DNA from: an uncultured Lachnospiraceae bacterium
GTDB lineage: Bacteria > Bacillota > Clostridia > Lachnospirales > Lachnospiraceae
Reading direction: 5' to 3'
Assembly (NCBI GenBank): GCA_910587305.1
Contig: CAJUKV010000054.1
Coordinates: forward strand, 1 to 21,631
DNA: 21,631 nucleotides
The notes below the pieces were generated by a model, which saw only the letters and a list, made by a program, of their open reading frames with translations, did not search any database and was not told where the DNA came from. Shown piece after piece: positions 1 to 8,264 of this stretch. Made by a program: the position numbers and the translations under genes. Numbering within the stretch: the stretch's first letter is position 1; each line of letters begins with the position of its first letter.

Positions 1-12
1 ATCTTCATCTCT

Positions 13-166
13 TCTTCACACTTCCCGACATGCCGCCTTGCGGCACAAACAATGTGTGAAGAATGACCGTCAGGGCATTCTTCTGAGTGTGAAGATAGCT
101 TGCTTTGCAAGCTTTAGTTGTTCTTAGGCGGCGTTTTCTGACGCCTTAGAACTTCTCTTCACACTT
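13..166 (-). repeat. structured intergenic repeat, copy 1
   Basis: Copy 1 of a dispersed structured element; copy 2 is at 13109-13242 in the same orientation. Identical blocks are 20-36 with 13109-13125 (17 nt) and 139-151 with 13217-13229 (13 nt). Stems seen here are TGCCGC/GCGGCA (31-36/40-45), GAAGAATG/CATTCTTC (61-68 region with 76-83), AGCTTGC/GCAAGCT (97-113), the outer pair AGTGTGAAGA/TCTTCACACT (86-95/156-165), and GGCGT/ACGCC (130-134/141-145). It lies beyond the terminator of the GH3 gene, so it probably precedes a leftward gene outside the window. The minus strand is assigned because two differences between the copies keep base pairing (as G-U) only on that strand. It could instead be a DNA-level palindromic repeat. 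Confidence 0.7.
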
Positions 167-230
167 TCGAGCATCGTATGATACAAACCAACTATATCAC
201 AACTTTTATATATGAACAATAATATTAAGG

Positions 231-268
231 AAATGAAAACCGCAACCCCTCGCCAAAAGGGATTGCGG
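231..268 (-). terminator. Rho-independent terminator of the GH3 gene
   Basis: On the minus strand a hairpin with arms CCGCAA and TTGCGG, extended by CCC/GGG across one mismatch (240-268), is followed directly by TTTTCATTTCC. It starts 17 nt after the GH3 stop codon, the expected position for that gene's terminator. Confidence 0.8.
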
Positions 269-285
269 CGTTCATTATAGATGAT

Positions 286-2835
286 TTAAGCCAGTTTTTG
301 TATCATGCCAAGCACTCGTTTTGCCGCCAGCTGTAATTCCGCTCTGCTAAGCGCATAGGGATGGGAAGCATCCGTAAGAGCCTTCATAATATCCGCCTTG
401 TCGGAGGGGATACCCGGCATTGTGATGTCGTTGCCGGCTTTTACATTTCCCGCACAGGATGCGCATGGCCATTTGTCGCCTTTCGGCCCCATGCCGCCTG
501 TCACCAGCCAGTCTGTCATAACGACTCCCTTAAAGCCCCACTCGTCGCGCAGGGTAAAGGTCTGAATATCCTTTGTGCTGCACGCGTGCTCGCCGTTAAT
601 CAGGTTATAAGAAGTCATGAGAAAATGTGGCTGAGATTTTTTAATGCAAATCTCAAAACCTTTCAGGTAAATCTCACGCAATGCTCTTTCTCCTACATTG
701 CTGTTGGAGAAATAACGGTTGGTTTCCTGGTTGTTGCAGGCGTAATGCTTGATGGTGGTTGCGCAGCCTTCGTGCACCTGCACGCCGTCCGTGATATCCG
801 CCGCGATACAACCCGAAAGGTGCGGATCCTCGGAATAATATTCAAAGTTACGTCCACACAGCGGAGAACGGTAAATGTTCATAGCCGGAGCAAGCCACAG
901 ATGGGTTCCGAACATTTCCATTTCTTCGCCTACCAGATCGCCGCATTTCTTAGCCAGCTCATCGTTCCATGACTGGGCAATGCCCGTGCCGATGGGAATT
1001 GCCACGCAGTACTGATAATAAACCGGCGCAGCTTTCTCTTCCTCACTGGGCTTTGGCGCTTTCGCCGCCATAGCCTGAATTTCTTCCGGCGTCAGCATTG
1101 CCATAAAATCGCCGGCAAGGCTTGATGAAAGCGCTTTGGCCGCTCCGTCCACCATTTTATAAGACTGTGCCAGACGAAGTCCTGCCGGTCCGTCCGCCAT
1201 AACCAGCGTCGGCGTTCCAAGGTCTTCTAACTTGCGGGTGGTCTCGCCTGCCGCGCCTGCCACGCCCTTTGAAGCGTTTCCGATTACTTCCATAAAGTCG
1301 TCCGATTCTTTGTATGCGCCGATGCACAGATAAGCAAGCTGCTCATCCGATAGACCTGCCACAAATTCATCCAGCGACTTAGCGTCGCTTATCACTTCCT
1401 CCCATTTTACGGAAGGCCCTGCCGGAATTTCCGCCGGCACTTCCTGATAGCTCACTTCCTTTACGGTAAGATCCGCCGCCTTAATCGCGAACACCTTTGC
1501 GTTTGCCTTTTCCTCTGCCTCTCCTTCATAGGTAATCGGAGTCCCTTGCGGCTTTAAGTCTTCAAATCCGCTCTCTCCGCAGATATTTTTCACTTTTTCA
1601 ATTGCCTTTGACTCATCCAGCTCGACAGCCCCTGCAATGTGGGTATTCCTTGAACTGTTTCCTACACGAACATAATATGTACCCGCTTCCATCACATAGG
1701 ACGCGCACTTGGTACAATAGGGTGCCATCGACTCCGTATCAAAGGTTACCGTCACATCCTGGCTTTCTCCCGGCGCAAGCTCCCCTGTCTTGGCGAAGCC
1801 GGCCAATTCCTGATAAGGTTTGTCCAGTTTCCCTACGGGAGCGGAATAATAAACCTGAACAACTTCCTTTCCTGCTGCGGAGCCCGTGTTTGTAACCGTT
1901 GCCGTAACCGATACCTTAGAAGCGTCCGCCGACATTTCCTTCGGCGCTACGGTAAATGTGGTGTAGCCAATGCCATAGCCAAAAGGATAGGTCGGTACAT
2001 AACCGATTGTGTCAAAATAGCGGTATCCTACATAGATTCCTTCCTTATAATATGTATCGTTGGGATCTCCAAATCCTTCTGTGGACGCATAGTCCTTGAT
2101 GGGAGCCCATGTCATGGTAAGCTTTCCTGACGGATAAGCTTTGCCAAGAAGTACATCCGCTAAAGCATCGCCCGTAGCGGAGCCAAGCTGTCCTAAAATC
2201 AGCACTGTCTTTACCGCTTCCACAGGCTTTAAGTCAATCATGCCGCCTACATTCAAAACAAGCGCAAATTTATCATACTTTTCATTTAACGCCAGAATGT
2301 CCCGTATCTCTGTCTGCGTCAGGTTAATGTCTCCTGCCGTAGGCGTGCGGTCTGCGCCTTCTCCCGAATTACGCGCCAGCACATAAACGGCCATATCGCC
2401 TTCCCCTTCAAGCGCAATCTCGTACTCAGGTTCAGGGCATGATTTTCCCATGGCGTAAAACATCATCTTCTCACCTGTTACGCCCGCTGCCTCCGCTTCT
2501 TTCCTGATTCCGCCAAAAAATGCCTTCTTTGCATCTTCCCTCACCTGATCATAAGCATCCAGCCAGGCATTTGTGGTAATTTCAAAACCGGCGTTTTTAA
2601 GGCCTTCCTCCACCGTCACGAAATGGCGCACGTTCACATCCCCTGAGCCTGTGCCGCCTTTGATGGTATTCCTTGCGCCGCTTCCGTATAATGCAAGCTT
2701 TCCCGCTCCCTTTAAAGGAAGCGTTCCGTCATTTTCAAGGAGCACCATACACTCCGGCGCAAGCTCACGCGCCGCCGCAATGTGCTCCTTTTCAAAGGCC
2801 TGGACTTCCGACGCCTCAATTCTGATTTTGTTCAT
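286..2835 (-). CDS. GH3 beta-glucosidase, reversed domain order, cytoplasmic
   Basis: This is a glycoside hydrolase family 3 enzyme of 849 aa, expected to release glucose or a related sugar from the non-reducing end of short beta-glucosides. The domains are in reverse order. The alpha/beta sandwich comes first (about residues 20-290), then a fibronectin-III-like domain (about 305-400), then the TIM barrel (about 490-849). The nucleophile is D775 in VVMTDW. The likely acid/base is E159 in NSGEG, by analogy with fungal GH3 enzymes. Substrate-site motifs KHYACNN (696-702) and GRNFEYYSEDP (661-671) are present. This permuted layout is known from Ruminococcus albus and Butyrivibrio beta-glucosidases. 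There is no signal peptide, so it acts on imported sugars. A GGAGGG ribosome site lies about 10 nt before the ATG. It is monocistronic with its own terminator. Exact substrate is not readable from sequence. Confidence 0.95.
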   Translation of the reverse strand: MNKIRIEASEVQAFEKEHIAAARELAPECMVLLENDGTLPLKGAGKLALYGSGARNTIKGGTGSGDVNVRHFVTVEEGLKNAGFEITTNAWLDAYDQVREDAKKAFFGGIRKEAEAAGVTGEKMMFYAMGKSCPEPEYEIALEGEGDMAVYVLARNSGEGADRTPTAGDINLTQTEIRDILALNEKYDKFALVLNVGGMIDLKPVEAVKTVLILGQLGSATGDALADVLLGKAYPSGKLTMTWAPIKDYASTEGFGDPNDTYYKEGIYVGYRYFDTIGYVPTYPFGYGIGYTTFTVAPKEMSADASKVSVTATVTNTGSAAGKEVVQVYYSAPVGKLDKPYQELAGFAKTGELAPGESQDVTVTFDTESMAPYCTKCASYVMEAGTYYVRVGNSSRNTHIAGAVELDESKAIEKVKNICGESGFEDLKPQGTPITYEGEAEEKANAKVFAIKAADLTVKEVSYQEVPAEIPAGPSVKWEEVISDAKSLDEFVAGLSDEQLAYLCIGAYKESDDFMEVIGNASKGVAGAAGETTRKLEDLGTPTLVMADGPAGLRLAQSYKMVDGAAKALSSSLAGDFMAMLTPEEIQAMAAKAPKPSEEEKAAPVYYQYCVAIPIGTGIAQSWNDELAKKCGDLVGEEMEMFGTHLWLAPAMNIYRSPLCGRNFEYYSEDPHLSGCIAADITDGVQVHEGCATTIKHYACNNQETNRYFSNSNVGERALREIYLKGFEICIKKSQPHFLMTSYNLINGEHACSTKDIQTFTLRDEWGFKGVVMTDWLVTGGMGPKGDKWPCASCAGNVKAGNDITMPGIPSDKADIMKALTDASHPYALSRAELQLAAKRVLGMIQKLA

Positions 2836-3045
2836 GATAGCTAACCCTCCATTCCTGCCAATACCCGCAAATGAAATGAATCATATACATGCATATCCGG
2901 CCCGGATAAATCATGGCGTGAATTTCGCTATTGGCACAAAATCTGATGCCGGGCAGCCGATAAACATATACATAATGTCTCATGGGTAGGCATAAATTTA
3001 TTGTTTCAATAGTTATATGATAACATTTTATTCAAAAATTTGCCA

Positions 3046-3567
3046 TTAAATATGGAAATTATTCAACCTTTTTAATAAACGTATTTTTGCCGCCTTTATT
3101 TTGGTGATATACCGGCTGGAATATAAAAGGCCCACAACCGAAGCGCCGAGAATCACGCCAAGCGCAAAGTCCACTATCGCCGCATAAGGCTGCACATCCA
3201 TAAGTCCCAAAAGGTCAATTGCCATATATATCGCCATGCCAATCAGTTCCGCTATAAATACATACCGTATCCTCTTTGAAAAAAATTCCTTTTCCACATT
3301 ACTGTAATCCGCCACCTTAAGCAAAGTCTCTTCCGATTTCTTATCCATATCCTTCTTTCTCCTTTCCCCGTCTAAAAGTTCTTCGATTCCCACGTCAAAA
3401 TACTTTGCAAGCTGAATCAGCAAGTCAAGGTCAGGCATATTGATTCCATTTTCCCACCTGGAAACGCTGCGATTTGACACGCCAAAAATCTCAGCAAGCT
3501 GTTCCTGGGTCAGTTTCCTTTCGCCTCGAAGTTCCTTTATAAAGCGTCCTGTTTTCTGTTGGTTCAT
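3046..3567 (-). CDS. XRE-type HTH regulator with two membrane helices
   Basis: The 173-aa product has an N-terminal Cro/C1-type helix-turn-helix (about residues 8-62; LTQEQLAEIFGVSNRSVSRWE core). A charged linker (66-100) and two hydrophobic segments follow (about 102-121 and 129-150), with a basic tail. This layout, DNA-binding domain plus membrane anchor, is common in Firmicutes regulators thought to sense the envelope or a partner membrane protein. I chose the ATG at 3567 because GGGGG lies 7 nt upstream and the HTH starts normally from there. An upstream in-frame start would run translation through two perfect hairpins. Target genes are unknown; the GH3 gene lies just downstream and is a possible target by position only. 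Confidence 0.85.
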   Translation of the reverse strand: MNQQKTGRFIKELRGERKLTQEQLAEIFGVSNRSVSRWENGINMPDLDLLIQLAKYFDVGIEELLDGERRKKDMDKKSEETLLKVADYSNVEKEFFSKRIRYVFIAELIGMAIYMAIDLLGLMDVQPYAAIVDFALGVILGASVVGLLYSSRYITKIKAAKIRLLKRLNNFHI

Positions 3568-3582
3568 TTTTATACCCCCGTA

Positions 3583-3644
3583 TACCGCAAGCTGTGCTTG
3601 CGGTACTGCCACCAATAAGTAGTTTGGAAGTTTACTTCCAAACT
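3583..3644 (-). promoter_or_regulatory. twin perfect hairpins in leader of HTH gene
   Basis: Two consecutive perfect inverted repeats lie 4 nt or more upstream of the HTH gene's ribosome site. They are TACCGCAAGC/GCTTGCGGTA with a 3-nt loop (3583-3605) and AGTTTGGAAGT/ACTTCCAAACT with a 2-nt spacer (3621-3644). No T-tract follows on either strand, so they are not simple terminators. They may be operators, cruciforms or RNA structures controlling translation or stability. Confidence 0.6.
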
Positions 3645-3718
3645 TACACCCCCTAATTACTTTCAGGATACCCTTTTCGGCGGAAAAAGTACACGACATC
3701 TAACGGGAATTGCTCATT

Positions 3719-5398
3719 TTACCCTTCCGGCTTCCAAACCTTTACCTTCGCCTGTTTCTGAAAGAAGGAAATCCCATAACATAGAATCTGTGTATAGCCA
3801 TAAAGTCCCTCCCCATATTTTCCTGCGATAATCTGCCTGATTGCCTCGTCGCAATCTTTATCCATATCAGCTTCTTTTTTTGACTTCTTGGCCTCAATAA
3901 TAATGACACGGCGGTTATCATCATCCTTTAAGAATATATCCGGTCTCCCGAGACCTTTCTCTTTATTAGATTCTACCTCGTAGCCCATTCCTACAAAGGC
4001 TCCTGTAAGAAAAGCATGGTAATAATCCTCATGATAATCATGATAACTTATCGTTTTCCATAAAAGATCGGAAATCGCTTTTTCCGCTTCCTGCTCGTCA
4101 CGCATCCAAAGCGCTGCCATCAAAGCTTTCTGTCCGCTGCTATCTATCGTATCTTTAAATAATTTCACCACCGTATCCTCAAAAATGGAAGCTATCTCTC
4201 TGTTGGGAATTTTGAGGCTTACCGTTTCTCCTTCCTCCCGGGCATCTGCTTTTGTGAGATAACCTGTCATTAAAATTACACTCCAAAGGTTGTCTTCTGA
4301 GGAATACAGGGTATCATAGGTGAGTTCATCTGAAATCGTCTGTACAATCGTACCTCCGTTCAGAAGAATTTCAAACTTCCCCCTGACTTTAAAGTCAGTT
4401 CTTTTCACAAAAGAAAGAAGGATTCCATTGTGGCTCGTATTTTTCCAGTAGTTCCTGGGGCGCGCATCTTTTCTCTTTTTCAAAGCCGACATGTAATTCA
4501 TCACATCCCACGGACAATATACAAAGCTGTCGCCAAATACATAGCCGTCATACCATTCTTTTATCACTTCCGCCTTGTCTTTCCTGTCAGCTTCCAATAG
4601 GATTTGCTCCACTTCCTTCTCTGAAAAACCGAAATATTCGGAAAAGTCCGCATCCAATACGGAATAAGAAGCAAAATTATTGGTACCGGTAAAAATACTC
4701 TCCTTCGCAATGCGAAGGCATCCGGTAATCACCGCAAACGCGAGAAACTCGTTGTCTTTCAGGGCCGTTCCCATAATTCCTCTGATTACCTCAAGCATAG
4801 CGGAATAAAATTTATTCTCCGGCGGGTTCTTTTCGTTGATTTTCGCAAGCGGCACATCGTATTCGTCAATTAGAAGAATCACCTTCTTACCATAAACGGC
4901 ATGAAGCATTCGCATAAGAGTTTTGAGCGAGCTTTTCACATCATCTTCCTCTGCTGTCTTAAACATAAGCTTCTTAAAAATATCATAGTCAGCGGCATTC
5001 ACTGCGTCTTCTTCCAATATAGAATCCAATTCTTTACACACATCCGCCAATCTCGTTTTCAGCATTTTGTATGCGCCTTCAAAGCTTTCCGCTTCAACAT
5101 CCTTAAAAGAAATAAAAAGTACCGGATATTGGTTCATCCATTTTTTACAGAACTCCTTATGCTTCGTAATCCCCAGCCCTTCAAAGATGTCTCTGCTGTC
5201 TTTTTGAATATCAAAAAAATTCATCATCATATTCATCATCAATGTTTTTCCAAATCTGCGTGGTCTGGTAAACAACGTGACTTTATTTTCGGTCTCCTCT
5301 ACAAGCTCATACATGATATCCGTTTTATCAACATAATATTTATCTGATTTACGCAACTCGGCAAAATCAGATTCTCCAACTCCCACTCTAAATGCCAT
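3719..5398 (-). CDS. AAA-ATPase-like protein with C-terminal PD-(D/E)XK nuclease domain
   Basis: The 559-aa product matches the PF09820/PF08011 architecture that is highly multiplied in gut Firmicutes and Bacteroidetes. The N-terminal ATPase-like domain opens with the family's YYVDKT motif (21-26), then a P-loop variant RPRRFGKT (45-52) and Walker B VILLIDEYD (173-181). The C-terminal nuclease-like domain has FVGMGYEVE...GRPDI (484-488) and IIIEAKK (499-505), the D and E-x-K of a PD-(D/E)XK fold. No signal peptide is seen. The function of this family is unsettled; nucleic-acid defence or mobile-element roles have been suggested. AAGGAGG sits about 8 nt before the ATG. The gene appears to stand alone, with a hairpin and a possible extended -10 upstream. 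Confidence 0.9.
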   Translation of the reverse strand: MAFRVGVGESDFAELRKSDKYYVDKTDIMYELVEETENKVTLFTRPRRFGKTLMMNMMMNFFDIQKDSRDIFEGLGITKHKEFCKKWMNQYPVLFISFKDVEAESFEGAYKMLKTRLADVCKELDSILEEDAVNAADYDIFKKLMFKTAEEDDVKSSLKTLMRMLHAVYGKKVILLIDEYDVPLAKINEKNPPENKFYSAMLEVIRGIMGTALKDNEFLAFAVITGCLRIAKESIFTGTNNFASYSVLDADFSEYFGFSEKEVEQILLEADRKDKAEVIKEWYDGYVFGDSFVYCPWDVMNYMSALKKRKDARPRNYWKNTSHNGILLSFVKRTDFKVRGKFEILLNGGTIVQTISDELTYDTLYSSEDNLWSVILMTGYLTKADAREEGETVSLKIPNREIASIFEDTVVKLFKDTIDSSGQKALMAALWMRDEQEAEKAISDLLWKTISYHDYHEDYYHAFLTGAFVGMGYEVESNKEKGLGRPDIFLKDDDNRRVIIIEAKKSKKEADMDKDCDEAIRQIIAGKYGEGLYGYTQILCYGISFFQKQAKVKVWKPEG

Positions 5399-5448
5399 GT
5401 AAGAGCCTCCTTTCCTGGCTTAAACCTATCCCGTGTCGTGTTCTCACA

Positions 5449-5515
5449 CTCTGCGCTTGAGAGCGCACAGGCCTGACTGAACAGTTACGGCCCGTTTTCT
5501 GATATCATCATTGTA
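5449..5515 (-). promoter_or_regulatory. possible promoter and leader hairpin of the ATPase gene
   Basis: Reading leftward, TGC-TACAAT (with -10 at 5510-5515) is an extended -10-like match with no good -35. It is followed by a leader hairpin, CTCTGCGCT paired with AGCGCACAG around loop TGAG (5449-5470; 8 of 9 pairs), before the gene at 5398. Together with the promoter at 5568 this accounts for the gene-free stretch 5399-5762. I see no convincing coding sequence there. Confidence 0.35.
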
Positions 5516-5567
5516 GCATGCTTCTAACACCACTTCCAGAAGTTCTTTCATAGTATTCTTATATGTG

Positions 5568-5596
5568 TTTACATATTCCCCTTTACACGATATACT
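5568..5596 (+). promoter_or_regulatory. sigma-A promoter of the AGCS symporter gene
   Basis: TTTACA (5568-5573) and TATACT (5591-5596) are separated by exactly 17 nt. Transcription would start near 5603 and give a leader of about 160 nt before the ATG at 5763. I looked for a glycine riboswitch, common upstream of such transporters, and did not find one. Confidence 0.65.
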
Positions 5597-5762
5597 GAAT
5601 CTGAACCTATTCACAGACCCTATCCATGTACGAAAGCATGTCGGAAAATACTTTCTGTCAAGCCTATGCTGCAGTAACAATTTATGCTTTGTTCAAACTG
5701 CCGCGCGCCGCATCGCGCTGTCCATAGAAGGGTTTACCACACAGAAAAACAGGGAGCTCTAC

Positions 5763-7178
5763 ATGAACTTTTTAACGAACGCAGCCGACTTTTTTGTAAC
5801 GATTTTTTATGCCGTATACCACATCCTGTGGGGCGACCTTATTACGATTCCGCTTCCCGGCGGAAGTTCTCTTGGTCTGTCTTTGCTTGTTCTGATTTTG
5901 ATTCCGTCCGGAGTTTATTTTACCCTGCGCACCCGTTTTCTTCCTTTCAGATTGTTTCCTGAAATGATAAAAATCACGGTGGAAAAGCGTAAGGTCAGCC
6001 AAAACGACGCCATTTCCGGCCTGCAGGCGCTGATTGTATCCACCGCCACCCGGGTCGGTATGGGCAATCTGGTAGGCGTGGTGGCCGCTATTTCCGCAGG
6101 CGGCGCAGGCGCCGTATTCTGGATGTGGATTATTGCCCTGTTAGGTTCCTCCACCGCTTTTATTGAGGGAACTTTAGCGCAGCTTTATAAAGAAAAAGAC
6201 CCACTCTATGGTGGGTACAGAGGCGGTCCCGCTTATTATATCCACCGCCTTTTTATCAAAAAAGGCAGTGCCCGTAAGCGTTCTCTCATAGCTATACTGT
6301 TTGCAGTTTCCGGCCTGATTTGCTGGTGCGGCATCAGTCAGGTTATCGGCAATTCCGTTTCCTCCGCTTTTGAGAATGCATTCCATATCCCGCCGCTGTA
6401 TACCACCGTCATTCTCGTGATTATCTCCGCTGTGATTGTGCTGCGCAAAAATGCAACCGTAAAGGTGCTCGACATTCTGGTGCCTGTTATGGCCGTGTGT
6501 TACTTTGTGATTACCTTATTTATCATTTGTAAAAATATCGGACTGCTGCCATCGGTGTTTCGGCGGATTTTTTCCGAAGCTTTCGGACTGCGTCAGGCCG
6601 TGGCCGGAGGATTTGGCGCGGTTATTATGAACGGTGCAAAAAGAGGGCTGTTTTCCAATGAGGCGGGCTCCGGCTCCGCTCCCTGCGCCGCCGCTGCCGC
6701 CGATATCAGCCATCCTGCCAAGGAAGGGCTTCTGCAGGCCCTGGGTGTATTTATTGACACCATTGTCATCTGCAGCTGTTCCGCCATGATCATGCTTCTT
6801 GCCCCTGATAACCTTACAAGCGGCCTGGAGGGCATGGATCTTTTGCAGACGGCCATGGAACATCACATGGGCGGGTTCGGCGTAATCTTTATTGCCGCCA
6901 TCCTGTGGCTGTTCAGCTTTTCAACCTTTATCGGCATCCTGTTTTACGCCCGTTCCAACGTTGCTTATCTGTTCGGGGATAACTGGCTTTCCCAGACCCT
7001 TTATAAAATTTTAGCTCTCGTTATGCTCTTTGTCGGCGGACTGGCCGCTTACACATTTGTCTGGGATCTGGGGGATATCGGCGTTGGGCTGATGACCGTC
7101 TTTAACATGATTGCCCTGATTCCTTTAGCTCCCCAGGCCATTTCGTCTCTGCGGGAATATGAAAATCTGCTGCGCTGA
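5763..7178 (+). CDS. AGCS-family sodium:amino-acid (alanine/glycine) symporter
   Basis: The 471-aa product is a polytopic inner-membrane protein of the alanine or glycine:cation symporter family, importing small neutral amino acids with Na+ (or H+). Family marks include VGMGNLVGVVAAI (98-110), GGYRGGPAYYI (150-160) and NGAKRGLFSNEAGSGSAP (290-307), plus about ten hydrophobic segments through residue 450. The ATG at 5763 is chosen because AGGGAG lies upstream and family members start this way. The frame is open further upstream to 5565, but that part is not family-like and overlaps the promoter. It is the only rightward gene and is monocistronic. Whether alanine, glycine or glutamine is preferred cannot be read from sequence. 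Confidence 0.93.
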   Translation: MNFLTNAADFFVTIFYAVYHILWGDLITIPLPGGSSLGLSLLVLILIPSGVYFTLRTRFLPFRLFPEMIKITVEKRKVSQNDAISGLQALIVSTATRVGMGNLVGVVAAISAGGAGAVFWMWIIALLGSSTAFIEGTLAQLYKEKDPLYGGYRGGPAYYIHRLFIKKGSARKRSLIAILFAVSGLICWCGISQVIGNSVSSAFENAFHIPPLYTTVILVIISAVIVLRKNATVKVLDILVPVMAVCYFVITLFIICKNIGLLPSVFRRIFSEAFGLRQAVAGGFGAVIMNGAKRGLFSNEAGSGSAPCAAAAADISHPAKEGLLQALGVFIDTIVICSCSAMIMLLAPDNLTSGLEGMDLLQTAMEHHMGGFGVIFIAAILWLFSFSTFIGILFYARSNVAYLFGDNWLSQTLYKILALVMLFVGGLAAYTFVWDLGDIGVGLMTVFNMIALIPLAPQAISSLREYENLLR

Positions 7179-7206
7179 CGCATTCACCTTTGAACTGACA
7201 GCGCAG
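7170..7206. terminator. weak inverted repeat between convergent genes
   Basis: CTGCGCTG (7170-7177, overlapping the symporter stop) pairs perfectly with CAGCGCAG (7199-7206) across a 21-nt loop. No T-tract follows on either strand. It sits between the convergent symporter and NifX-like genes, so it may act as a terminator, but the evidence is weak. Confidence 0.25.
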
Positions 7207-7224
7207 GCTATATCGTCCGGGCTG

Positions 7225-7647
7225 CTATCCATTACAGCTATGACCGCCGCAGCCGTGCTTTTCCTCATTGCAGTGATGGTCCTTTTCATGGTGATCGCCT
7301 TCCTCATGATGACCATGGTGATTGCAGTGGACATCCGGATCAAATGCAAGATTTCCTGCAAGCAATGCGCCCACCGCTTCATCCGCGCTGCCGGCCACTC
7401 CTCCGTAAAGGCGGATTCCCGCCTGCGCCAACGCAGCCTGCGCGCCTGCTCCAATCCCGCCGCAAATCACGGTATCCACTTTTAAATCGGAAAGCATTCC
7501 CGCTAAGGCGCCATGGCCGTTCCCTTCCGTATCTACAATCTGCATACCGCAGATTTTTTCATTTTCAATCTCATAAACCTTAAACTGCTGCGTATGTCCA
7601 AAATGAGGAAATACGTTTCCATTTTCATAGGTAACTGCAATCTTCAT
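7225..7647 (-). CDS. NifX/NifB-like (FeMo-co biosynthesis family) protein with His/Cys-rich tail
   Basis: The 140-aa product has the dinitrogenase iron-molybdenum cofactor family fold (PF02579-like; about residues 1-104). It starts MKIAVTYENGNVFPHFGHT and has the typical VDTVICGGIGAGAQAAL stretch (57-73). No nitrogenase gene is nearby; in anaerobes such stand-alone members are thought to handle metal clusters. Residues 107-140 form a tail with 11 His and 4 Cys, which should bind metal ions. An AGGAAAGGAAAA ribosome site precedes the ATG. It lies 23 nt after the zeta-type toxin gene, so read-through from that operon is possible. The function is inferred from family only. Confidence 0.88.
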   Translation of the reverse strand: MKIAVTYENGNVFPHFGHTQQFKVYEIENEKICGMQIVDTEGNGHGALAGMLSDLKVDTVICGGIGAGAQAALAQAGIRLYGGVAGSADEAVGALLAGNLAFDPDVHCNHHGHHEEGDHHEKDHHCNEEKHGCGGHSCNG

Positions 7648-7670
7648 AATTCTGTTTTCCTTTCCTCTCT

Positions 7671-8264
7671 TTAATTCAAATTCTTTCTGTCCATATCCTT
7701 CATACTTGTCAATGCCTGAATATCTTCAAAAAGCCAGTCCTCACACTCATCATAAAAGCTTTCCTCTTTTCGCTTTTTAAATATCCGGAATGGTTTACTT
7801 CTTGAATTATCAAATATATGGCACACATCGCATACTTTGACCAACTCTTTTACCAACTCCAACGCTCTATCGTATCTTGTAATAATCTTCTCTTCCGGGA
7901 CATCATGTCCCCCTGATGCCACCCTTGATTTCACCCGCCAGATATTAATTACAGGATCAGCCGTCAGAATATAGTAACAGCGTACAAAATATTCCTTTTC
8001 TTTTGCCTTCTCAAGCAATCGTAAATTTCGCTCCGTGGACATTACTGTTTCAAAACAAAACTCTTTCATTTGTTCAACATGTTTTTCCCTTTGTTTTTCA
8101 GCGAATTGTGCCGCTTCCAAATCAGAGCATTGCAAATTTTTCTTTATTTCGTCAGCATTAATATAATCCATTGGAGGCTTTAATAATTCCGTAAATGTAC
8201 TCTTTCCCGAACCATTAGGACCTGCAAATACAACAACTTCAGGCTTTTTTTGCAATGCGCTCAC
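7671..8264 (-). CDS. zeta-toxin-family P-loop kinase
   Basis: The 197-aa product has a P-loop GPNGSGKST at residues 15-23, then the zeta-toxin pattern INADEI (35-40) and FCFETVMST (68-76). Known zeta toxins phosphorylate UDP-N-acetylglucosamine or related sugar nucleotides and so block cell-wall synthesis. The start is GTG at 8264, supported by GGAAGGAG 8 nt upstream, and the gene overlaps the end of the upstream 73-aa gene by 26 nt. That tight overlap with a small gene fits a toxin following its antitoxin. The toxic activity here is inferred; some chromosomal zeta-like kinases may not be toxins. Confidence 0.85.
   Translation of the reverse strand: MSALQKKPEVVVFAGPNGSGKSTFTELLKPPMDYINADEIKKNLQCSDLEAAQFAEKQREKHVEQMKEFCFETVMSTERNLRLLEKAKEKEYFVRCYYILTADPVINIWRVKSRVASGGHDVPEEKIITRYDRALELVKELVKVCDVCHIFDNSRSKPFRIFKKRKEESFYDECEDWLFEDIQALTSMKDMDRKNLN

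Noticed and set aside
13..166. CRISPR array, considered because of repeated CTTCACACT/AGTGTGAAG motifs
   Set aside because: The repeats are inverted arms of hairpins, not direct repeats with regular spacers, and no cas genes occur.
361..972. Plus-strand open frame of 203 codons opposite the GH3 gene
   Set aside because: It is antisense to a well-recognised enzyme, has no family features and no ribosome site.
2895..2907. ATCCGG-C-CCGGAT palindrome upstream of the GH3 gene
   Set aside because: Short, single, and not placed against a recognisable promoter, so no operator claim is made.
3568..3699. Upstream extension of the HTH regulator to 3699
   Set aside because: The extension runs through two perfect hairpins and has no family likeness, whereas the ATG at 3567 has GGGGG in place.
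4901..5347. Plus-strand frame of 148 codons inside the ATPase gene
   Set aside because: It is antisense to conserved motifs of the ATPase and has an aromatic- and His-rich composition typical of shadows.
5444..5680. Minus-strand frame of 78 codons between the ATPase and symporter genes
   Set aside because: No convincing ribosome site or family likeness, and it overlaps the symporter promoter and the ATPase leader hairpin.
5603..5762. Possible glycine riboswitch upstream of the symporter
   Set aside because: Searched by eye because such transporters often have one; the conserved tandem aptamer features are not there.
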